Source: Anaerolineales bacterium (GTDB lineage: Bacteria > Chloroflexota > Anaerolineae > Anaerolineales > UBA11579). From it: a DNA stretch of 64,000 nt. Shown here in pieces: positions 17,083 to 27,297 of the stretch. The stretch lies in the NCBI GenBank assembly GCA_019637805.1, contig JAHBVB010000001.1, forward strand, positions 819,875-883,874, given 5' to 3'. Both the position numbers and the translations under genes were made by a program. The notes under the pieces are model-generated. The model saw nothing but the letters and a program-made list of their open reading frames with translations. It had not been told where the DNA came from and did not search any database. How positions within the stretch are numbered: the stretch's first letter is position 1; each line of letters opens with the position of its first letter.

Positions 17083-17100
17083 GCGGAGCGTAATCATTTG

Positions 17101-18519
17101 ATGGAAAAAGAAAAGATCGTAGTGCTGGGCGCCGGTGTGGGCGGCTTGGCAGCGGGGTATTTTTTGGCGCGCACAGGCAAGTATGCTGTGACCGTGCTGG
17201 AGAAAGAAGCCGTGATCGGCGGCCTGTGCGCCAGCTTTGAACACGACGGCTTTGTGCTGGACTACGGCGCGCACAAGCTCTATTCAGTGATCCCGGGAGT
17301 ATTGGACGAAGCTCTGGACCTGATGGGCGACCGGCTGGTTCGCCTGCCGAAAAAGAACCGCCTGTACTTGGAAGGCAAGCTGGTGGACTATCCGTTGAAG
17401 CTGGGCAACCTGGCCAGCGCGCTAGGCCCCTGGCGCTTTTTGCAGATCGGCTTTGGTTACGGCATCGAATTGCTCAAAGGACTCTTCAACCGCCACGCGC
17501 CGCGTTCCTACGAAGAATACATTATTCGCCGCTTTGGGCGGCCGACCTACGAATTGGTCTTTGAGCCGCTGGCCGACAAGGTCTGGGGCCAGCCCGCCAG
17601 CCTGCATCCCGAAATGGCGCGCACGCGCCTGCCCGCCTCAGGCGGCATGGAGCTGGTGTTGAAGCTGCTGGGCCTGAAGAAAGAAACCGCAGATACCAAT
17701 GCGGAATTCTTCTATTATCCCAAAGCGGGCTTTGGCGACTGGCCGCAGGCGCTGGCCGAAGGCATTCAGGCGCACGGTGGCCGGGTGCTGACCGGCGTGG
17801 ATGTACGCGGCCTGCAGATGGACGGCGGCCGGGTGCGCGCTGTGCACAGCGCGGTGAATGGCAAGGCGCAGGATTTCGACTGCGATTACCTGGTGTCTTC
17901 GCTCCCGCTGCCCTTGCTGGGCCGTATGGTCTTCGGCGACAGCGATGCTGAATTCAACCGGGCGGTGACCGGCTTGCAGTTCCGCCACTTGGTCCTGGTG
18001 TATGTGTGGGTCAAGCGCTCGCTGGTGATGCAAGACCAGTGGGTCTTCTTCCCGCAGCGCAATGTCGTTTTCAGCCGTTTGTTCGAGCAGAAACAGATGA
18101 ACCCGCAGTTGGGCCCGGCTGACCGCACCGTGATCACCGCAGACTTCACCGCGGCCGAAGGCAGCGCCCTGTGGCAGGCCAGTGACGCCGACCTGGTGCA
18201 ACAGGTGGTGGACGGCTTGGTCAAGACCGGCTTTGTCAAGGCTGATGAAGTAGAAGGCAGCCTGGTGATCCGCAAACCCAACTTTTACCCGCGCTACGAC
18301 CTGGAGTACGCCGAAAAGATGAAGCTGGTCAGCGACAAGCTGCGCCAGGTGCCCAACCTGCTGACCACCGGGCGCATCGGCATGTACAACTACAACAACT
18401 CCGACCACTGCGCCGACATGGGCCGCTTTATTGCCGAACACTTGGCCGCCGGCGAAGCCGCTCCTGACATCTGGCAAGCGCTGGAACGGCGTGTGGCGGA
18501 ATACAAGATCGTTGACTGA
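17101..18519 (+). CDS. FAD-dependent oxidoreductase (amine-oxidase/protoporphyrinogen-oxidase-like fold)
   Basis: A 472-residue flavoprotein. The dinucleotide-binding motif is VVLGAGVGGLAAGY (G10-x-G12-x2-G15) with 'VLEKEAVIGGLCASFEHDGF' after it, and the C-terminal FAD motif 'RIGMYNYNNSDHCADMGRFI'. I start at ATG 17101 because the preceding in-frame residues cross the hairpin and read as low-complexity. The fold is shared by UDP-galactopyranose mutase, HemG/HemY and phytoene desaturases. In glycan clusters such proteins are thought to oxidise or rearrange sugar or polyprenol intermediates; no specific reaction can be assigned. It may be transcribed separately from the genes upstream because of the terminator-like leader. 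Confidence 0.85.
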   Translation: MEKEKIVVLGAGVGGLAAGYFLARTGKYAVTVLEKEAVIGGLCASFEHDGFVLDYGAHKLYSVIPGVLDEALDLMGDRLVRLPKKNRLYLEGKLVDYPLKLGNLASALGPWRFLQIGFGYGIELLKGLFNRHAPRSYEEYIIRRFGRPTYELVFEPLADKVWGQPASLHPEMARTRLPASGGMELVLKLLGLKKETADTNAEFFYYPKAGFGDWPQALAEGIQAHGGRVLTGVDVRGLQMDGGRVRAVHSAVNGKAQDFDCDYLVSSLPLPLLGRMVFGDSDAEFNRAVTGLQFRHLVLVYVWVKRSLVMQDQWVFFPQRNVVFSRLFEQKQMNPQLGPADRTVITADFTAAEGSALWQASDADLVQQVVDGLVKTGFVKADEVEGSLVIRKPNFYPRYDLEYAEKMKLVSDKLRQVPNLLTTGRIGMYNYNNSDHCADMGRFIAEHLAAGEAAPDIWQALERRVAEYKIVD

Positions 18520-18530
18520 TTAAGGAGCGC

Positions 18531-21092
18531 ATGGCCGCCGCTGTGACTCCCCTGAAGACCCAGAAGGCCTGGCAACTCGCCCTGGCCTTGGCGGCTTTGG
18601 CGGGCTGGGCGACCGCGGCCGCTTTACTGGCCTCGCCCAGCGAAGCCGGTCGCGCCAGCCTGGGTGGCTATTCACTGGAACGCCTGGCCCTGACGCTGGC
18701 CGCCGTGCTGCCGGCGCTTTTGTTCACCTGGCTGGCACTACGCACCTGGCGCCAGCCAAGCGGGCTGGCGCAGAAACTCAAGCCTGTGGGCGGTCTGCCC
18801 CAGGCCATGTTTGCCGGCTTGGCCGCCCTGTTGGCGGTGGTCTTCTTCATCTCAGTCGGGTTGGCGCTGCTGCCCGAAGCCCGGGCGGTTTCTCTGTTCG
18901 GCTCCCTTTCATTGTATCTATTGCGCTTGCTGCCTTTGCTGTGGTTCGCCGCCCTGGTCAGTGGTCTGGCGTTGGTGTTGCTGCTGGCCGAGCGGTTCGG
19001 GAGCGCAGCGGACTTTACTGGCCAGAAGCCCGTCTTGCGTCTGGGGCTTGCTGTTTACCTGGGCATCCTGGCCCTCGCCGGTCTGGTGGCGCTGACTGGG
19101 CTTGGCCTGGGGTTTGATGCCACCACCTGGAACGCGCCCAATGCCCCCATCCTCCTGACCCAGGTTGGGCTTTCACTGGCCGCAGCGCTGCTCACATTGC
19201 GGTTGGCTTTTGGCCTGCGCCAACGTTGGGCAGCCCTGGTTGCGCCGCGGTGCTTCGAACTGGCGCTGGCTGCACTGGTTTGGCTGGTGGCGGCGGTGTT
19301 GTGGCTGGGCCAGCCTGCGCAGCCCACTTATTACAATTCGCCGCCTTTGCCACCCACGCAGCAAAGCTTCCCGCTCTCGGATGCTTTCAACCATGATGTG
19401 ATAGCCAACAGTGTGCTGATCGGCGAAGGCTTTCGCTTCAATGACTTCGTCGCCATCCGCCGTCCGCTCTACATTCAGTTTCTCGCCGGCCTGGAAGCTG
19501 TGGTGGGGGCGAATTACGGCGCGGTGGTCAGCCTGCAGGTGTTGGTGTTGGCCTTGTTTCCCGCCTTTTTGTTCCTGCTGGCCAGCCGCCTGCATAACCC
19601 ACTCTCCGGCTTGGTGCTGGCCGGCCTGATTATCTTAAAAGAGTCCAATGCGATTGCCCTGGGCAATGTGATTAACAGCTCACATGCCAAGCTGATCATG
19701 GCAGACCTGCCCACTGCGCTGGCTATGTCTGCTTTTGGGCTGGGCGCAGTGGCCTGGCTGCGAGGCTCGCCGCGCAACTGGCTGGGTGCGCTGCTGCTGG
19801 GTGGCTTGCTGGGCTGGTTTATTTTGCTGCGCTCGCAGGTGCTGACCCTGGTGCCGTTCTTCGGTTTGATCGGGCTGCTCACCTGGGGGTTACGGGTTGG
19901 CTGGCGGCCGGTGCTGCTGTTCGGGTTAGGAGCGCTGTTGGTGGCGGCCCCCTGGGTGGTGCGCAACCGCGTGCTGATGGGCCAATGGGCGATCGAGGAC
20001 GCGGTGGTGGCCGGCTTTTTGGCCAATCGTTACAGCCACACGCCGGGCACCTTTGGCTTGCCGTTCCTGGACGGCGAAAGCGAGGGCCAGTATTACGCCC
20101 GCCATATGCAAAGCGTGCGCACTTTTACGCAAGAGAACCCGGGTTATGTGGCAGGCTTTGTTGCCGATAACTACGCCCGCAACCTGATCCTGACTGCGCT
20201 GCCCATGCCGCTTTCCTTAGAGTTGCGCGACCTTGAGAGTCATGTGCGGGAGCTGCCGTACTGGCCGAGTTGGGATGGTCGCCTGGCGCTGGAAAGCGTC
20301 CTGCCGATTGCTTTGAACCTGTTCCTGGTGGCCTTGGGTCTGGCGGTGGCCTGGCGGCAAGCGCGCTGGGCAGGCCTGGTGCCGCTGGTGATCAACCTGG
20401 GTTTCACCGCCAACCTGGCACTGGCGCGGGTCTCTGGCTGGCGTTACAACCTGCCCGCGGACTGGAGCCTGGTGTTGTACTACGCGCTGGGCCTGGGGCA
20501 ATTGTTGCTGTGGACCTTTGTGTTTTTGCGGCGCAGTCCGGCAGTGCAGGCTTTTCTGTCTGACCTGTCTCAGCCTGTCAGTCCACCTTCTGCACCGGCC
20601 AAATTGACAGCCGGGCGCGCAGCTGGTGCGCTTTTGCTGCTTTTGCTGATGGGCAATTCTTTCTTGTTGATCGAAGCCTTATCCACCCCGCGTTACCAGC
20701 GGCCCAGCAGTACCGAGGCCAGCGCCATGCTGCAGGCCACGGGCCAGGCGCAACCCTGGTTGCTGGAAGGGCTGAAAAACGGCGACCTCCAAGCACTTTA
20801 TGGGCGCGCGCTGCACCCGCGTTATTATGCGGCTGGGGCCGGCACCAGTGAAGGCGACTTCTATCTCACTTCTGTGATGGATTTTGAGCGAATCACTTTC
20901 TATTTGCTAGGACCCGATCCTGGCAGTGTGGCCCTGCCGTTCGGCCAGCCGCATGTTTCCTTTCCGGCTAGCAGTGATGTACTGGTGTTGCGTTGCCGCG
21001 GCGCCTCATACGCCGCGGCCGTGGCGGTCTTCCCTGCCGGCGAAGCGGGCCAACTCTTGATTTCTGATACCCTAGAGTCTAGTTGCCGGTGA
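18531..21092 (+). CDS. GT-C membrane glycosyltransferase (GT39-like), paralogue of 11035-13590
   Basis: An 853-residue membrane protein, hydrophobic over about residues 15-690 with a soluble C-terminal domain. It mirrors the 851-residue protein at 11035 along its length, including the loop 'PLSDAFNHDVIANSVLIGEG', 'SSHAKLIMADLPTALAM', 'LLRSQVLTLVPF', 'ALARVSGWRYNLPADW' and the C-terminal 'SDVLVLRCRG'. By family logic it transfers a sugar from a polyprenyl phosphate to a glycan or protein on the outer face of the membrane. AAGGAG at 18522-18527 is only three bases from the ATG, closer than usual. Its stop overlaps the next start. Confidence 0.75.
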   Translation: MAAAVTPLKTQKAWQLALALAALAGWATAAALLASPSEAGRASLGGYSLERLALTLAAVLPALLFTWLALRTWRQPSGLAQKLKPVGGLPQAMFAGLAALLAVVFFISVGLALLPEARAVSLFGSLSLYLLRLLPLLWFAALVSGLALVLLLAERFGSAADFTGQKPVLRLGLAVYLGILALAGLVALTGLGLGFDATTWNAPNAPILLTQVGLSLAAALLTLRLAFGLRQRWAALVAPRCFELALAALVWLVAAVLWLGQPAQPTYYNSPPLPPTQQSFPLSDAFNHDVIANSVLIGEGFRFNDFVAIRRPLYIQFLAGLEAVVGANYGAVVSLQVLVLALFPAFLFLLASRLHNPLSGLVLAGLIILKESNAIALGNVINSSHAKLIMADLPTALAMSAFGLGAVAWLRGSPRNWLGALLLGGLLGWFILLRSQVLTLVPFFGLIGLLTWGLRVGWRPVLLFGLGALLVAAPWVVRNRVLMGQWAIEDAVVAGFLANRYSHTPGTFGLPFLDGESEGQYYARHMQSVRTFTQENPGYVAGFVADNYARNLILTALPMPLSLELRDLESHVRELPYWPSWDGRLALESVLPIALNLFLVALGLAVAWRQARWAGLVPLVINLGFTANLALARVSGWRYNLPADWSLVLYYALGLGQLLLWTFVFLRRSPAVQAFLSDLSQPVSPPSAPAKLTAGRAAGALLLLLLMGNSFLLIEALSTPRYQRPSSTEASAMLQATGQAQPWLLEGLKNGDLQALYGRALHPRYYAAGAGTSEGDFYLTSVMDFERITFYLLGPDPGSVALPFGQPHVSFPASSDVLVLRCRGASYAAAVAVFPAGEAGQLLISDTLESSCR

Positions 21093-22633
21093 AAACGCTG
21101 AACAAATTCCTGCCTCGGCTGCCTTACGCCGCGTCCCTAATCGCCTTGGCTGCGGGTTTATCCTGGATCTCTTCTGGCTTTGCCCACCTGTCCAGCCTGC
21201 CCTCCTTTTTGGTTCTACTAACCATCGCTGTGGGCCTGTTTGGGCTGACCTGGCGCATTTTGCGACCGGAGCAACCGCCGCGCTGGCTCGCTTGGCTGAC
21301 AGGCGCCGCCGTGCTGCTGCGCCTGCTGATGGGCGTGGTGTGGCTGCTGGCCCTGCCCGCCGGCGGCTACGACACCGACGTGCAGCAGGCGGGCTATGTG
21401 ATGCAAGACGCCTTCAATCGAGACCAAGCCGCCTGGCAGCTGGCCCAGTCTGAGACGCCGCTGGTGCACGCGTTTCAAGGCTACAGCCACACCGACCAGT
21501 ACGGCGGTCTGTTGTTTCTGAGCGCAGCGGTATACCGGTACTTGGGTGGCGGCGAGCACCAGCCGTTGATGGTGTTGGTGCTGGCCGCGGCGGTCTCCGG
21601 TCTGGCGGTGGCCTACACCTGGGCTTTCGCCCGGCGTACACTGGGGCCGCGCGTGGCTCATTTGGCAGCCTGCGGCGTGGCGCTCTATCCAGAAGCGGTG
21701 CTGCTCGGCTCTTCCCAAATGCGTGAGGCCTTTACTGTCTGCCTGCTGCCCCTGGCGTTGTATGCGCTGCTGCGCTGCCGCGAGAAGCTTAGCGCGGCCA
21801 ACCTGGCTTTATTACTGGTCCCGCTTGGCCTCACCGCGGCCCTGACCTCCGCTTTCATCCCTTCATTGCTGGGCACGCTGGCTCTGGTCTTTTTGGCGAT
21901 CGAACGCTGGCCTTGGCTGCGCAGCCGCAGGGTTTGGCTGGGCGTGTTGGCTGCCACCGGCCTGGGTGTGCTGCTCTTCTTCCTGCTTTTTGATGAAAGC
22001 GAGCTGTGGCTGGTGCAAGCTGCGCAGTGGCAGGTGTACGTCAGCGCCAACGCCTCCGGCTGGGTGGCGCGCGAATTTGAGCGTCTGCCGCTGGGTGCGC
22101 AGATCCCCTTCCTGGTCAGCTACGGCGTGCTGCGCCCTTTGTTGCCAGCCGCGCTGACTGCCGGAGGCCCGCTGGTCTGGACGATGATTGGCGTTTGGCG
22201 GGCGTTGGGCTGGACCGTGTTGCTGGCCTTCCTGCTGTATGCCATCTATCTGGTTCTGCGTGACCGCAAGTGGCTTGAAGTGCCGGGGGCGCTGCTGCTG
22301 GCGGTGTGGGCCACCAATATCCTCACTTCCTACCGCGGCGGCGGCGACCTGTGGGACAACCCGCGCTACCGCAGCGCCTTTGCTTCCATCCAACTCATCC
22401 TGGCTGCCTGGGCCTGGGTGCGCTCGCGCGAGCGCAGCGACCCCTGGCTGCACCGGTCTATCGGTGTGGCGGTGTGCCTGCTGGTCTGGTTCATCCCCTG
22501 GTATTTACGCCGTTACGCTGACTTTGAGTGGCCTCTGGTGGATCTGCATCAGGTGGCTGGCGTGGGTTTGGCTACGGCTGGTTTGTATATCCTGTCGGAC
22601 TGGATGCGCAGCAACGCCTCACCTTCTTCTTAG
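21089..22633 (+). CDS. Polytopic membrane protein, GT39/GT-C-like
   Basis: A 514-residue membrane protein of about 11-12 helices. I start it at GTG 21089, which overlaps the previous stop (GTGA); a TTG six bases upstream is less likely. The first outer loop has 'GGYDTDVQQAGYVMQDAFNRDQAAWQ', with acidic residues where GT-C enzymes bind metal and donor, and a later 'LGSSQMREAFTVCLLPLALY' is a pattern I associate with PMT_2-type membrane glycosyltransferases in polysaccharide clusters. A polymerase role cannot be excluded. It is the last gene before the promoter at 22645. Confidence 0.62.
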   Translation: MKTLNKFLPRLPYAASLIALAAGLSWISSGFAHLSSLPSFLVLLTIAVGLFGLTWRILRPEQPPRWLAWLTGAAVLLRLLMGVVWLLALPAGGYDTDVQQAGYVMQDAFNRDQAAWQLAQSETPLVHAFQGYSHTDQYGGLLFLSAAVYRYLGGGEHQPLMVLVLAAAVSGLAVAYTWAFARRTLGPRVAHLAACGVALYPEAVLLGSSQMREAFTVCLLPLALYALLRCREKLSAANLALLLVPLGLTAALTSAFIPSLLGTLALVFLAIERWPWLRSRRVWLGVLAATGLGVLLFFLLFDESELWLVQAAQWQVYVSANASGWVAREFERLPLGAQIPFLVSYGVLRPLLPAALTAGGPLVWTMIGVWRALGWTVLLAFLLYAIYLVLRDRKWLEVPGALLLAVWATNILTSYRGGGDLWDNPRYRSAFASIQLILAAWAWVRSRERSDPWLHRSIGVAVCLLVWFIPWYLRRYADFEWPLVDLHQVAGVGLATAGLYILSDWMRSNASPSS

Positions 22634-22644
22634 CAATTCATTGT

Positions 22645-22650
22645 TATAAT
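22645..22650 (+). promoter_or_regulatory. Extended -10 promoter (TGtTATAAT)
   Basis: Consensus TATAAT preceded by TGT makes an extended -10 element, which reduces the need for a -35 box (none is seen). The expected start is near 22657, 16 bases before the ATG at 22673 and next to an in-frame TTG at 22658, so a leaderless TTG start is possible. It drives the regulator and probably the epimerase and transporter genes behind it. Confidence 0.65.
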
Positions 22651-22672
22651 TCAGCGCTTGAATTTTGAAATC

Positions 22673-23170
22673 ATGGATTCCGGATTCGATACAGCCCGCG
22701 ATATGCTCCTGTTGGAGCAGATAGAAAACGACCCTGATGTGACCCAGGCGACTTTGGCGTCCCAGCTGGGCGTGGCGGTGGGCACGGTTAACTGGCATCT
22801 GAAGCGCCTGGTGGCCAAAGGCTACGTCAAAGTAAAACGCGCCCAGCGCCGTAAATTGCGCTACATCATCACCCCGCAGGGCATCAGCCGGCGAGCACGC
22901 CTGACGGTCAATTACATCGACCATTCCATGCAGTTGTATCGCAAGACGCGCAAGCGCGTGCAGCAGCTGCTGGAAGAGGTGCGCGAGCAAGGCTACACCA
23001 GCGTGCGGGTGGAGAAGGCCAGCCAAGACCCCGAAGACATTGCTGATGTATGCCGCCTGACCTGCCTAGAGCAGGGCATGCAATTGGCCGAAGCCGAGCA
23101 ACCCGGCCCCGTGCTGCGCATTTTGGGCCACAAGGTCTACCTGGAGTGGGAGGGCGAGCATGCCCACTAA
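22673..23170 (+). CDS. Winged helix-turn-helix transcriptional regulator
   Basis: A 165-residue protein. The N-terminal winged helix is clear: VTQATLASQLGVAVGTVNWHLKRLVAKGYV is a helix-turn-helix and recognition helix, followed by basic wing residues KVKRAQRRKLRYI. The remaining part (about 75-165) is charged and may dimerise or sense a ligand. I prefer ATG 22673; the alternative TTG 22658 would coincide with the predicted transcription start. It is the only DNA-binding regulator in the window, sits behind its own promoter, and overlaps the epimerase gene by 11 bases. The natural guess is control of this cluster, including autoregulation, but no operator repeat was found. Confidence 0.85.
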   Translation: MDSGFDTARDMLLLEQIENDPDVTQATLASQLGVAVGTVNWHLKRLVAKGYVKVKRAQRRKLRYIITPQGISRRARLTVNYIDHSMQLYRKTRKRVQQLLEEVREQGYTSVRVEKASQDPEDIADVCRLTCLEQGMQLAEAEQPGPVLRILGHKVYLEWEGEHAH

Positions 23171-24185
23171 GCCGGCTGAAGCCCAGCATGTGCTGGTGAC
23201 CGGTGGGGCGGGCTACATCGGCTCACTACTGGTGGGTGAACTGCTGCGCCGCGGCTACCGCGTGACCGTGATGGACAAACTGCTGTTTGGCGGTGATTCG
23301 CTGCTCAGCTATCTGGCGCACCCCAATTTCTATTTCGCCAATGTGGATGTGTGGGAACCGCGCGCGCTGCGTGAGGTCTTTAAAGGCAGCGGGCAGAAGC
23401 CGGATGCGGTGGTGCATCTGGCCGCCATTGTCGGCTTCCCGGCCTGCCAGGCCGTAGGGCGCTCAGTGGCCTGGCGCTACAACGTGGAGAGCACGCAGCG
23501 CGTCTTTGAACAGGCCCAGGAACTGGGCGTGAAGCGCTTTGTCTTCGCTTCCACTTACAGCAACTATGGCCTGTCTGAGGACGGCCAGCCGGTGGACGAG
23601 GAGACCGCCCTGAACCCGCAGTCGCTGTACGCCGAGACCAAGATCGCCGCTGAGAATTATTTGCTGGAGAACCAGGCGGCAGATTGTGCGCCGCTGATCT
23701 TTCGCCTGGCGACCTTGTATGGCATCTCGCCGCGCACGCGCTTCGATTTGATCGTCAACCAGTTTGTGCTGGACGCCTACACCAAGCGCGAGCTGCTGAT
23801 CTACCAGCGCGGCTATTCGCGCTCCTTTGTGCATGTGCGTGACGTGGTCGCAGGCCTGGTGCTGGGGCTGGAAGCGCCGGAAGAGAAGACGCGCGGCCAA
23901 GTTTACAATTTGGGCACCGAACAAGGCAATTACCGCAAAGACGAGATCGTCAATTTCGTCATCAAGCGTCTTCCCGAGATCCGCATCAGCTACAAGGATC
24001 TGACTTTCGGCGGCGACATGCGTGATATTCGCGTGTCCTTTGAAAAGATACGCAGGGAGCTGGGCTTTGAGACTCGCCTAAACGTAGATGACGGCGTGCG
24101 GGAAGTTTTGCATGCCCTGCAGCAGGGTTTGATCAAAAACCCGTTGGATGAGCGCTTCCGGAATGCGCAATTCATTGTGGAATAG
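23160..24185 (+). CDS. NAD-dependent sugar epimerase/dehydratase (extended SDR)
   Basis: A 341-residue extended short-chain dehydrogenase. VLVTGGAGYIGSLLV is the NAD-binding glycine motif, and the catalytic triad region shows 'VFASTYSNYG' with a downstream 'SLYAETKIAAENYL' (YxxxK). Members interconvert NDP-hexoses by epimerisation, dehydration or reduction. It overlaps the regulator gene by 11 bases, with a GGAGGG ribosome site inside that gene's 3' end. It is followed by a GDP-fucose-synthase-like enzyme, so together they may make one deoxy sugar; the exact sugar is not determined. Confidence 0.87.
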   Translation: MPTKPAEAQHVLVTGGAGYIGSLLVGELLRRGYRVTVMDKLLFGGDSLLSYLAHPNFYFANVDVWEPRALREVFKGSGQKPDAVVHLAAIVGFPACQAVGRSVAWRYNVESTQRVFEQAQELGVKRFVFASTYSNYGLSEDGQPVDEETALNPQSLYAETKIAAENYLLENQAADCAPLIFRLATLYGISPRTRFDLIVNQFVLDAYTKRELLIYQRGYSRSFVHVRDVVAGLVLGLEAPEEKTRGQVYNLGTEQGNYRKDEIVNFVIKRLPEIRISYKDLTFGGDMRDIRVSFEKIRRELGFETRLNVDDGVREVLHALQQGLIKNPLDERFRNAQFIVE

Positions 24186-26010
<1,825 letters not shown>

Positions 26011-26013
26011 GCC

Positions 26014-27297
26014 ATGAGCGAATACGCCATTCGGGTTGATGGCCTGGGCAAGAGCTATGCCTTGGGCGGCAAAGTAGAGCGCTACCGCACCCTGCGCGAC
26101 AGCCTGGCGGATATGGTCAGCTGGCCGGCGCGTATGTTGAAGGGCGATTTGCGCCGGGATGCCGAGCGCATTTGGGCCTTGAAAGACATCTCGTTCGATG
26201 TGCGCCAGGGGCAGGTTTTGGGCGTGATTGGGCGCAACGGCGCAGGCAAGAGCACGCTGCTCAAGATCCTCTCGCGGGTCACTGACCCCAGCGCCGGCTA
26301 TGCCGAGATCAACGGCCGGGTCGGCTCCCTGCTTGAGGTGGGCACCGGCTTTCATCCGGAGCTCTCTGGGCGCGAGAACATTTACCTGAATGGCGCGGTG
26401 CTGGGTATGAAGCGCCGCGAAATTGGCGCCAAGTTCGACGAGATCGTCGAGTTTTCCGGCGTGTCCAAGTTCATTGATACGGCTGTCAAGCATTATTCCA
26501 GCGGGATGTATTTGCGCCTGGCCTTCTCCGTGGCGGCCCATCTGGAGCCGGAGATATTGGTGGTGGACGAAGTGCTGGCGGTGGGCGATGCTGAATTCCA
26601 GCGCAAGTGCCTGGGCAAAATGGGTGAAGTGGCCGAGGCGGGCCGCACCGTGTTGTTCGTCAGCCACAACATGTCCGCCATTCTGCGCCTGACCGAAGAA
26701 TCGATCGTGTTGGACAAAGGCGAGCTGGTCTACCGGGCGCCCACCAGCCAGGCCGTGGACCATTACATGGCCACCGGCCTCTCGCAGACCGGTGAACGCA
26801 CCTGGCCTGCCGAAGAGGTGCCTGCCGATGCGGCCCCTTTCCGCCCGATTGCCATGCGCGTCAAAGACACCGCCGGCCGGGTGGCCGAGACGGTCCAGTC
26901 TCCGCAGCCGGTAGACATCGAAGTCGAATACGAACTCAGCCAGCCGATCCAAGGGCTGCGCCTGGGCATTTACCTGCAAACCATGCGCGGCGAAGTGGTC
27001 TTCACTTCCTTCGATACGGACGACCCCAAAGACTATGAGAAATACGCCACGCGTCCCGCCGGCCACTATGTCAGCCGCGTCACCATTCCGGCCGACACGC
27101 TGAACGAAGGCCAGTATGTGCTGGGCTTGAACGCCAGCGCGTTCCGCGTGCGCCGCTATTTTCAGGACGAGCGCGCCCTGGCCTTCATCGTGGATGCGAT
27201 GGGCGCCCCGGGCATGCAGTGGCCGGAGCCGCGCCAGGGTCTGGTGCGGCCCAAGCTGGATTGGATGATCGAGCATGATGGAGCGGCGCGTGCCTAA
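26014..27297 (+). CDS. wzt: ABC polysaccharide exporter ATPase with C-terminal glycan-binding domain (Wzt-like)
   Basis: A 427-residue ATPase. The nucleotide-binding domain has Walker A GRNGAGKST (73-81), the signature YSSGM (161-165) and Walker B ILVVDEV (181-187), with the insertion around 'LEVGTGFHPELSGRENIYLNG' typical of this exporter family. Residues from about 260 form a beta-sandwich-like domain related to Wzt C-terminal domains, which in characterised O-antigen systems read a cap on the non-reducing end before export. This suggests that the glycan is chain-terminated. A KpsS/KpsC-like transferase overlaps its 3' end and a methyltransferase lies next to that, both possible capping enzymes. 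Confidence 0.93.
   Translation: MSEYAIRVDGLGKSYALGGKVERYRTLRDSLADMVSWPARMLKGDLRRDAERIWALKDISFDVRQGQVLGVIGRNGAGKSTLLKILSRVTDPSAGYAEINGRVGSLLEVGTGFHPELSGRENIYLNGAVLGMKRREIGAKFDEIVEFSGVSKFIDTAVKHYSSGMYLRLAFSVAAHLEPEILVVDEVLAVGDAEFQRKCLGKMGEVAEAGRTVLFVSHNMSAILRLTEESIVLDKGELVYRAPTSQAVDHYMATGLSQTGERTWPAEEVPADAAPFRPIAMRVKDTAGRVAETVQSPQPVDIEVEYELSQPIQGLRLGIYLQTMRGEVVFTSFDTDDPKDYEKYATRPAGHYVSRVTIPADTLNEGQYVLGLNASAFRVRRYFQDERALAFIVDAMGAPGMQWPEPRQGLVRPKLDWMIEHDGAARA

Noticed and set aside
17026-17100. Extended N-terminus for the FAD enzyme starting at 17026
   Set aside because: The extra 25 residues cross the hairpin and precede the FAD motif without conservation; ATG 17101 is directly before the first Rossmann strand.
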